From Pyrocephalus nanus (taxonomy: Eukaryota; Chordata; Aves; Passeriformes; Tyrannidae), in contig CM076270.1 of assembly GCA_038380795.1 (NCBI GenBank), positions 10,973,001 to 11,037,000 of the forward strand: a DNA stretch of 64,000 nt, written 5' to 3'. Positions 51,340 through 64,000 of the stretch are shown one piece after another. A program made the translations under genes and the position numbers. The notes beneath the pieces are model-generated. The model was given only the letters and a program-made list of their open reading frames with translations, made no database searches and had not been told where the DNA came from. Within the stretch, counting starts at the first letter, position 1. The number at the start of each line of letters is the position of its first letter.

Positions 51340-52340
51340 AGCATGACCACTTCTGAACGTCTCCTTCTCAGCCTGCCTTCTGAGTCGGGGTGTTTGCGGG
51401 GCGGTGGAAGGAGGCTGGGCGGGAGTGTGGCACAGAGGGAATCGCATCGTGCGGGGAGGGGGAACGCGGAGCCGTCTGTCTGCCAAGGCGAGGGGGTGGT
51501 AGTACCTCTGTCGGAGGGGAAGAGCTGCTTTTCCCCCCTTTTTGCACCCTGCGATGGCACAGTGGTGCCACAGTGGCCCGCGATCCCCAGGGGAGCGGGC
51601 GGGTTGCACCGGGCAGCGGCCCCTGAATCCCTGTCCGCAGGCTATGTTTCTCCGCTCTCCTCCCTGCCACCCCTCCCCTTCCCCGTTTACCTAAGCAGGT
51701 CAACACACACACGCACACAGATATTTATTTTTTGCGCTAAGGTTTCCAAGGCGCAGCAGCAGCTGCCGGCGCTGGGAGTGCCGCCTGCCCCGGGGCAGCC
51801 CCGACACGCTCCTCCCTCCCCGCGTCTCCCGTTCCTCCTGCGGTTTCCGCGGCGCTGCCGGTCCCCACGCACCCGTGGGTCGCGTCCCCCCTGGGCGCGG
51901 GCGGGCGGGCGGCCGGGGGGACGCGGGGCCCACCTGCCTGATGTCAACATCCCGGCGGGCGAGGCCGGCAGGAATGTGCCGCTCCCCGCCCGGCGCAGGT
52001 AATTAATCCCTGCGACTGACAGGTGGCAACAGGCGGCCTTTGGCTGCGGCTCCCGGGGAAAAGCGCTCGGAGGAAGGATTTTAATAGCTCGTCAGCACCG
52101 TTCGTGCGCGCCTGGCAAAGGCGGCGGGGAGGGGGCAGAGGAGCCTGAGGGGGAAACGAAGTTTAAGTCTTTGCAAAGGCGGGCGCCCTTGGGTGATTCA
52201 CTGCCCTTCCTCAAGAGGGAAGAGAGTGTGACATGGTTTTTCCTTTGCCCCGGGGTGGAGAAATTTGGTAAATGTCTGCAAAGCACTAGTGGGGCTGCAT
52301 CAGCATCATCTCCGGCTCCCATCCTCCCGGTCATCGCTGG
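51340..52340. promoter_or_regulatory. CpG island in TP63 intron 4, about 5 kb upstream of exon 5
   Basis: About 1 kb of high GC and dense CpG, richest at about 51,760-51,990, in otherwise ordinary intron. It includes a run of G3 tracts at 51,893-51,928 that fits a quadruplex pattern, a TAATTAAT word at 52,000-52,007 and a CAGGTG E-box at 52,020-52,025. A consensus-like splice donor (CAG/GTAATT) sits at 51,998/51,999, so a transcript starting here could have a first exon that ends there. A 219-codon ORF at 51,343-52,002 spans it, but GC-rich sequence has few stops, and that frame would not join exon 5 in phase. Promoter function is inferred. Confidence 0.6.
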
Positions 52341-52698
52341 ATGGCTCCCCTTGCAGATGGGGGATGCTCACTGGTACAGTGGGCTGTGAGTCTGGGGGTT
52401 TTTGCTACACACGGTGAATCAGTAGGCACCCGAGGTGCTGGTGATTGCTGGACCTGTCAGTTGTGCCCATGGTTTGAATATCTGCTATGTCCAATAGCAG
52501 CAAGCTGTCCGCTTTTCTCTGGAGCCTGGTGAGATAGAGGACTTTAAACTGAGGCTGCAACAAGTCAGCTAGCAAGTGGTGGGGTTAAGATTATGCTGAG
52601 CTGAATGTTACATCTGGAAGGAGTTGTCCATGTCTGCAGTGCTCCTGTTAGAGCTCTTCTTCACTGAGTGTCCTCTGGGTACAAGTTGATTCTTAAAT

Positions 52699-52713
52699 GT
52701 GTGTGTGTGTGTG
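52699..52713. repeat. (TG)n microsatellite
   Basis: About seven TG units in intron 4 downstream of the CpG island. A similar short GT run lies at 47,422-47,435. Confidence 0.85.
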
Positions 52714-55700
52714 AACACAGGTGTTTCTGATGTGCCCCCACATGCTCCCAACAGTTTTTTGTAAATGAAAAGTTAAATCATGGTTTATCAAAAATGTTTC
52801 AGGTGCTTGAGTTAATCTCAAGTTTTATTCTTAGTAGGTAGCTTCCTTTCTTTTCACTACCTTTTTTTTTCTCCTAAATAACTGAAACATGCAGATTATT
52901 TTCTATATTTTTTGTGACCCTTTTTTTTCCACCTGTGAATACTTTGGTGGAGGTAACTGTTGCTTTCCCATTCTTCCAACCTGTTCTTTTCATATTTTTT
53001 TCCCTTCTTGGAGTTAGTTTGATAGGAGAAAAGGCATAGTTGACTGATGTGGCTTTGAAAACATCAAGTAAAACAAATCTAGTTAACTGAGTTGAACTAA
53101 AACATGACTACTTGAAAGAAGTTTGAAAAAGATTTTAAAGACCTGTTGATCTGAGCAGAAGGGACTCAGGGAGCTGTAATGCCGTAAGCCAACCTCTGGG
53201 ATCACCTTCAAGCTGACATCCATCAGCATTTGTAGTGCTGACTGAACCCTGCTCCTTTTAAAGATTTAGGAGCCGTAATCCCCTGGCTAGCTCAGATGGT
53301 AAAGCAGATATTAGAGGTAGATTTTGGAAGGAGTGTTTGGGGGATTTCACTGCATCAGAGTTTTGCAGGGGAGTTGAATGCTCAGTGAAAAGCCAATGCA
53401 GCTTGTATTGCACTGTGAGCATTCAGTCCTTTCTAGCAAATATTCTCCATTTGAGAGTCGAAAAATGTTTTGTTTTCTCCTTTAAACCCTCTCTTGACAC
53501 ACCTTCTGGAGAAGGGGCTTACTGAGAAATCAGACAGGTGTTGCCTGATGGTAGCTGGAGTGTGTATATTGTGGTACTGAATTACCAGCCAGGGTGCCAA
53601 GAGTGGGTAATACAGTATGTCTGCACAGGCAGGTGGGGAGAACAGAGCTGCAGGCACTGGAATGTTTTCATCCTTCCTTTTAAAACGTATTATGAAGCAA
53701 AAAGCTACATTCACAACAGGCAGTACTCGAACCCCAAAGAAAAGTCTGAGCTAAAAGCTCTTTCCTTTCCCTCTTGAACAGAGGACATGTTGCCAGAGTC
53801 AAGTCTTTTGTTTTAAAGGACATTCAGGTCTCTGTCTGGTGGAAGTGGTGTTTTCACTCCTCAGGCTGTTGGCACAACTTTTGTTCCTACTGCTGGATAA
53901 TGACTATTGTTGTCTTGTTAACTGATAGGCTTGTTTGTTGGGTCAAGCTCATTTTTTATATTCATGCTCCAAATTAATTTAGTTTTCCTTAAGTGTGTTG
54001 ATTAATAGTCATGCTTTGGATTTCTGGGAATTTCTCGTCTCTTGATCTTACCCCTCACTCAGCAAGTGTCTGTCAGTTCACAAATGAAAACAGTGGCAGG
54101 GGAACACCTCCTGCAAGGTGGGGTTGTTTGGGACCACTGAGGAGCAGCAAGAGGGGCTGATCCTTGCTTGCAGGAACTATCTGAGTGCACGGACAGCTTC
54201 TGCCTTGGGATTTTTTTTCTGAAGCGCATTTGCTTTGAAATCTATACACAATATCCTGTCTTGCTCTGGATACAGCGATTATCACTGATCCAGTACGAAG
54301 TCGCCATGACCTAGTTGTTTGCATCTATTTATGCCAGTAAGTGGCTGTGCATCAGGTTACCCGTGGTTGCAGCAAAGTTGGCAGGGTGGGAAACTCGAGC
54401 TCCTTACTGTCTGACAGCAGGTACCCCGTGGACAGATTTACACCAGTGTTAAATGACTGCCCGTTCAGTGATTACACACTTGCAGGCGACTGTTCCTGGG
54501 GTAGATGTGAAATCATGGCTCTATGCCATGTCTTCAGGCCCTGTGCAGTGCCTGTGAGGCTTGAACTCTTTGCAGTTGGGTGACAAAGGTGGCTCAGCCC
54601 TCCTACTGTCTCATTTTCCTCTGCTGGGCACTGCTGCTTGCATCGCCATGCCCTGACCATGTCCTGAAGCAGAGGTGAGGCTCCTGGTTAGCCTCCTTTT
54701 CTGACATGCCAAGTTCAAGATATTGGCCAGAACCCGCAGCTCTTTAGTTTACCCTATGTTTTGGGAACGTATATATATTTCTTTGTTGGACAAGCTTGTT
54801 CATTAGCTCTCAGCTGTTTGCTTTCTGTGAAATTAAACTGCGGGTCCAATGCTTCCCTTGGTGGTTGTAGCCAAAGGGGCTTGACAGTAGGGATGCCAAT
54901 GGGTAGATGAGGAGCAGATCCCTTTCTCTGCTGGTGGAGGGCCATGCTGTTTGATCAGGAGCTTCAGTATTCATGCTGGTGTGGGCTACCTCATTGTCCT
55001 TCTGAAAGCAGTGATTTTTATTTTCCTCCTTTCTTGTAACCCCAGCTTTCTGTTTTTGAAGATATTATACATAAAATTACAGTCAACACCACTAGTCCTG
55101 CTTGGTGACCAAGGGGTGTGTATCTCCTTCCATTTGTTCAATTCTCCAATGCCTGCAGACATGGACATGTTGGCTCCTGGCGTGTGCTGTGCCCCCTGTG
55201 CACCATTGCTCTTCCATATTTGTGCTTTCATTTCAGCCCATCACCTTTGGGTGCCCAATTTCTTTACACTTCAGTGATGTTAAGGCATCCAAGTGATTAG
55301 TTGGCTTTTTGAGATTTTTGAGGCTTTCTGTCCTTGAAGCCATCACAATGCTATGAGCAAACTGATGTATTGAAGGAAACAATGCTCTACAGATTTTCTT
55401 CCTCTTTCACATATAAGTGATTCTTCTTCCACCTCTTCAGATGAAAAGACAAGATGGTGAGCTCACTCTTACCTTCAGTAAGGAATCACTTTTTAATTAA
55501 AAAACAATAAGGAATTTCAGGTTTAAAAGATGTACGATATAAATCACCATCTAGATCTATTTCACAACTTTTTTTTGTAATTGTTTGGCATGTTCCCTGT
55601 TTCCGCGGGCTGGGTAAATCCTTTGTGGGTTTAATCTCTAGCCTGCAGGCACATAAAATACATTGCACAATTTGGCCTTTGCATTTTAAAGAAATCTTTT

Positions 55701-57312
55701 TTCGTAGCTTAAATATATATAGCATCTTTGCCACATGGCAGGATGGTGTTGAGTGAGGAGGGAAGGGACTGACTTTGGCTTATATTTAATCCCCTCTCCT
55801 ACCCAGTGTCTCTCCCAAGTTCGGTTTTTCCTGTGTTAGCCATGTGTACACCACTTTGAAATGCAAATAATCCCTGAATCTCACTAATCCTTTTGCTGCC
55901 ACGTCAGCCACCACCCATCCATGCACATCCTGGCTTTTCCAATACCAGTGGGGTGGATGGCCCAGTCGTGCTCTTGACCAGTACGAACCTGTTGCTGCTC
56001 TGTTTGAACAGTTGGGAAAGGGGCCGTATTGGCCCATGCCTGCTAGAGACCGTTTTTTGTGGAAAAAAACTCAAAGCAACCTTGGGGCTTTCATTTTCCT
56101 TTCTCTGCAAGAACTGAGGAGATGGAAATGGGGAAATGCCAGCAATTCCTGTGGGTTACACTGTTAGAGTTACTGGGAGAGCTCTGCACTCCTCAATGTC
56201 TGAGCACCAGGAGAAAACCAAATACCTCTGGAGTGGGGTACTGAAAAAAACTGCCATATTTTGGAACAACCTTGAAGAGCAGGGAAGACTGGATAGTCTC
56301 CTTCATGGGAGACATCCAGGAAAATGGGTTCAGGTTATGCAGTACCGAACCAATTAAGAGTTCCCTTGCAATCCTCCCTGCTAAAGCATATGCCTTTATT
56401 TCATTGAGGGGTTTTCAAAAGAAACCAACAACCTCAGCCTTGATGTGTTGCTGAGTAAAGGTTTCCAGATGTGAACGCACTTCAGGAAAACACTGTTTCA
56501 GTGTTACTGTTTTAGCGGAGAACATCTTAAGAGAAACCTAATATGCTCTGAAAGAGCACAGTGAGCAGTGTTCTAGGTGTTCATTGCATGGACACAGCCT
56601 CCCTTGTGGAGCCAGCTGCAGAGTTTTACTCTAGGTCTCACCATTGACCTAGTTTCTGTGTTGTTCAACTCTTCTGGTCTTCGAATATTTGAAAACAAAA
56701 AAAAATATTTTTTTAAAACCTCTTTTGTGGATGTAATACTTTGAGTTTAGATGTGAGGAGATTGCTACAGAGGTGCTCAGTAGATGTATGAAATAGTTTT
56801 AAAAGATGACTGGAATGTCAGATTCGGTACAACTCCCAGATTGGTCAGTTTGGTTCAGCCAAGGTTCATGCTTTTATTTCACCACTCTGCAAAAGTAGGA
56901 GGGTTTCTTCGAAAATAGGATGAAACACTTTACCTATGTGGTTTCCAGTGCTTCCAAGATTGCAGGGTGCTGTGAAAAGAGTAGCATCTGTTTTGTTAGG
57001 TGGGTAATGGGTGTCCCTTGGAAGAGAAGAGGTGTGCCCAAGAAAAGTAAAGACTTTATGTGTTTGTGTGAAGGAAGTGCTCTTTATTTGAAGTTTTTGC
57101 CTTTGGGAAAACTAGGATGTAGATTTATTCTCTGCTGTTTTGAAACAGGTAAAGGTCTAGGGATTCTGTCACTTGTCTGGAAGTGTGGCTGTTGTGCAGA
57201 CAAATGCAATGCCTTGGTGCTTTCAGTTACATATGCAAACCATCCTCATCCTTTTGGTCTGCGTCTATCTCTAGGTGACCTTCCTGACTCTCTTGGTCTT
57301 TTCACCTTTCAG

Positions 57313-57499
57313 TATTCCACCGAACTGAAAAAGCTGTACTGCCAGATTGCCAAGACATGTCCCATCCAGATCAAAGTGATGACCCCACCACCTCAGGGAG
57401 CTGTCATCAGGGCTATGCCAGTCTACAAGAAAGCTGAACATGTCACTGAAGTGGTCAAACGCTGCCCGAACCACGAGCTGAGCCGGGAGTTCAATGAGG
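57313..57499 (+). CDS. TP63: TP63 exon 5: first part of the DNA-binding domain
   Basis: The exon has 187 bp, encodes deltaN residues 100-161 and supplies the first base of codon 162. It reads from [11 protein letters not shown] to SREFNE. The acceptor is TTTCAG and the donor is GTAAGG at 57,500. It encodes the S1-S3 strands and the L2 start of the p53-type fold. Zinc ligands C150 and H153 are in KRCPNHEL. R149 corresponds to human p63 R204 and p53 R175, a hotspot in ectrodactyly-ectodermal dysplasia-clefting syndrome and cancer, and is intact. The first methionines in this exon are M122 (57,379) and M134 (57,415); M134 aligns with p53 M160. The sequence appears identical to mammalian p63 as I know it. 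The frame stays open for 131 codons upstream and 61 downstream of the exon, which is chance. Confidence 0.98.
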
Positions 57500-59174
57500 G
57501 TAAGGAGGGCAGTGCTTTGCTGGTAGTCCCTCTCCAGAGCTGCTTGGCTGATGAGTGGCCAGTGCAGGGATTTGGCAGCAGCTTCACAGCAAACCTTCTG
57601 GAAACAGACTTCCCTCCCTCTTGTGCAGCCTTTTATTTCCTATGCTTAGCAGGAAGCATCATACAATACTTTAGCTGTCCCTGAGCAAGCGTGTCCTTGG
57701 GAAGAAAGTACTGAAATAAACCCCACGCCTGCCCGGGTTGGATGGATGTCTGTCCCCATGGCAGGCAGTGTTCCTCTGGCAGCCTTTCCCTGCTCTGCTT
57801 TTGCCCCTGCAATGAGAAGCAGCTGTTCCTGTGCTCAGGAATGAGCTTCCATGTCGCTGGGACAGGGATCTAGTAACAGGATGCAATATCATCTCTAGTC
57901 CTTAATCTACACCTCAAAGACAGAGGGGCTGTTTATCTCTAGCAGGACAACACAAAGTGTCAGCATCAACTGTAGGCAACTGTCCTGTACACTTGCCACT
58001 ATCGATTCAGTATTAATGTTTTAATCTTTTACTTGCTTCTCCTCATGTTAGTGAAGTAGCAGCTGTTTTTAAAATGTCCTGGGTTTTTCTGCAAACTCAT
58101 GGGCTGGGTTCCATTTTGCCTTGGCCACTTAAGTTCACATAAGTTCACATGAGCATCTATTTTATTCCACATGCATAATTTTTCTCCTACTGTAAAAAAA
58201 ACATGTTGGTGTCAGTTAGCAGGATGTCTTAGGAGCCTGGATCCCATTGCTGGTTACAGTGCAGCCAACTAGACAAGCCCGAAAAATAAGCAACGACTTG
58301 GGAGTGTAAAATCAGTGAGACAGTTCTTCAAAACAATTTTTCATATTAGAAAGTGCTTTTCTGAAAGAACTGGATTTTTTGAGTGTTGATACCCTTCAAT
58401 AATAGAGTTTTAAGAAGGAAAAAATTGAAACTAAATTCACATTCTGAAATAGTTATTGTCTAGAAATAAGCTGTATTTTGAGTAGGAAATGAATAGTTAA
58501 TACACAAAACAAATTCTTGAGATGAACCCGTAGTAGGCTTCTTTCCTCAGAATTTAGTTGTCTGTTGTAGAAACACTAAAGAAAACTTGGAGAAAGGAAA
58601 CTTTGAATTGTTGGAAGGTGACCTAGGAACCAAGAAGATCATGTTCCCTTCCGCTGCTGTAGGCAAGCAAGATTTTTCAAGCTGTTAACGAAATGCATGT
58701 TTCTCTTGCTACTTTAATCCTTTTTAGCTCTTAGGATCTAGACTGATTGGAGGGAGCAGAAGAGGGATAGAAATTGATGGGGAAAAGAGTAGGAATTGCA
58801 ACTTGAAGGATTTTGCTTTATGTATGCATTAGAGAAAGGGGAAAAAAAAAGGCTTTCAGCTGTGTGAAAATCCACACGAATTATGTGCTGGAAGAGGTGC
58901 TGTTGACATTTGGGCTTGCTTAGTCTGGGATCTTGGGAGGTCCTTATTCAAGTTCAGTCACAGGTGCCCAGAGTGAGCTTGAGAAAGTCCATGTTGCCTT
59001 TGGTGTCTGGCATAAGGCACCTTGGGAAGGGATGTTTTAAGGGCTGGGAGGCACGTGTGTGCTCTGATAGACCTCTGGGACCAGGAGTTCCCTTCAGGGA
59101 AGGTCTTGCCACCCAGTGCATGACCTTGCTTCACTGAACAGTGTCTCTTGCTTTTTTCCTCCTTGTCCTTGCAG
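57500..59174 (+). other. TP63: TP63 intron 5
   Basis: A 1,675-bp intron, donor GTAAGG and acceptor TCCTTGCAG. It contains a 10-bp tandem duplication at 58,131-58,150 that creates two AGTTCA half-sites. No exon or mobile element was recognised. Confidence 0.93.
58132..58147 (+). promoter_or_regulatory. DR4-type nuclear receptor half-site pair
   Basis: AGTTCA at 58,132-58,137 and again at 58,142-58,147, separated by CATA. Both match the RGKTCA half-site consensus with 4-bp spacing, the arrangement used by CAR/PXR, LXR and thyroid hormone receptors. It arises from a perfect tandem copy of AAGTTCACAT. Binding is not shown, and chance occurrence is quite possible. Confidence 0.3.
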
Positions 59175-59290
59175 GGCAGATTGCACCTCCCAGCCACCTG
59201 ATCAGGGTGGAAGGGAACAGCCATGCCCAGTATGTAGAAGACCCCATCACCGGGAGGCAGAGTGTGTTGGTCCCCTATGAGCCACCCCAG
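59175..59290 (+). CDS. TP63: TP63 exon 6: DNA-binding domain, middle part
   Basis: The exon has 116 bp. It completes G162 with two bases, then encodes residues 163-200, from [13 protein letters not shown] to VPYEPPQ, ending in phase 0. The acceptor is CTTGCAG and the donor is GTATGT. It covers the S4-S7 strands of the p53-type fold. R172 (in SHLIRVEG) corresponds to human p63 R227, another residue altered in p63 ectodermal syndromes, and is intact. No substitution was noticed against mammalian p63. It is separated from exon 7 by only 315 bp, as is typical of this compact cluster in p53-family genes. Confidence 0.98.
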
Positions 59291-59992
<702 letters not shown>

Positions 59993-60129
59993 TGGGCAAG
60001 TCTTGGGCCGCCGGTGTTTCGAAGCCCGTATTTGCGCCTGCCCGGGCAGAGACCGCAAAGCAGACGAGGACAGCATCCGCAAGCAGCAAGTCTCTGACAG
60101 CACAAAGAATGGTGATGGTACGAAGCGCC
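59993..60129 (+). CDS. TP63: TP63 exon 8: end of the DNA-binding domain
   Basis: The exon has 137 bp. It supplies the last base of D237, residues 238-282 and the first base of P283, from [20 protein letters not shown] to GDGTKR. The acceptor is TTCCCAG and the donor is GTAAGT at 60,130. It encodes strand S10 and the H2 helix that enters the major groove. R249 (in FEARICAC) corresponds to human p63 R304 and p53 R273, a DNA-backbone contact, and is intact. The basic/acidic tail ([13 protein letters not shown]) leads into the linker before the oligomerisation domain. The length equals that of the mammalian exon as I recall it. Confidence 0.98.

Positions 60130-64000
<3,871 letters not shown>

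Noticed and set aside
52017..52030. CTCF-like core (CAGGTGGCA) at the edge of the intron-4 CpG island
   Set aside because: Only the central part matches; the flanking consensus positions do not.

Overview
This is vertebrate genomic DNA holding the central part of one gene, TP63 (tumour protein p63, a p53-family transcription factor), on the + strand. The exon translations match vertebrate p63 as I know it almost residue for residue. All seven internal exons have canonical AG/GT borders, and the reading frame carries through every junction without a stop. The organism is most likely a bird, or less probably another sauropsid. There are no Alu- or B1-like SINEs, interspersed repeats are sparse (faint MIR-like fossils and one doubtful CR1-like scrap), and the introns are fairly compact. 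The species assignment is inference; the gene assignment is firm.

Layout: 1 to about 11,400 is intron upstream of the internal deltaN promoter (intron 3 of the TA transcripts), with a CpG-rich block at about 9,990-10,520. A TATA-type promoter at about 11,290-11,410 precedes the deltaN-specific first exon (ATG at 11,544, 14 codons, donor at 11,586). An 18.3-kb intron leads to exon 4 (29,893-30,147). Intron 4 is 27.2 kb and contains a dense CpG island at about 51,340-52,340. A compact cluster follows: exon 5 (57,313-57,499), exon 6 (59,175-59,290), exon 7 (59,606-59,715), exon 8 (59,993-60,129), exon 9 (61,115-61,197) and exon 10 (62,130-62,266). The window ends inside intron 10. The TA exons 1-3 and the C-terminal exons (gamma exon, SAM domain, inhibitory tail) lie outside it.

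Protein: the visible exons give deltaNp63 residues 1-355 plus two bases of codon 356. They cover the deltaN N-terminus, a proline/serine-rich linker, the whole DNA-binding domain with zinc ligands C150, H153, C214 and C218, the basic nuclear-localisation segment, the tetramerisation helix and a Q-rich tail. No frameshift, premature stop or missing key residue is present. No second gene, RNA gene, CRISPR array or intact mobile element was recognised on either strand.

Best leads: (1) the intron-4 CpG island upstream of exon 5, a position reminiscent of the TP53 intron-4 promoter that makes delta133/delta160 p53; (2) two perfect hairpins within 85 bp at 40,874-40,958; (3) an exon-10 donor that encodes a stop if not spliced, which would give a p63-epsilon-like end; (4) a CpG-rich block and a long pyrimidine tract just upstream of the deltaN promoter. 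I saw nothing that amounts to a wholly new biological system.
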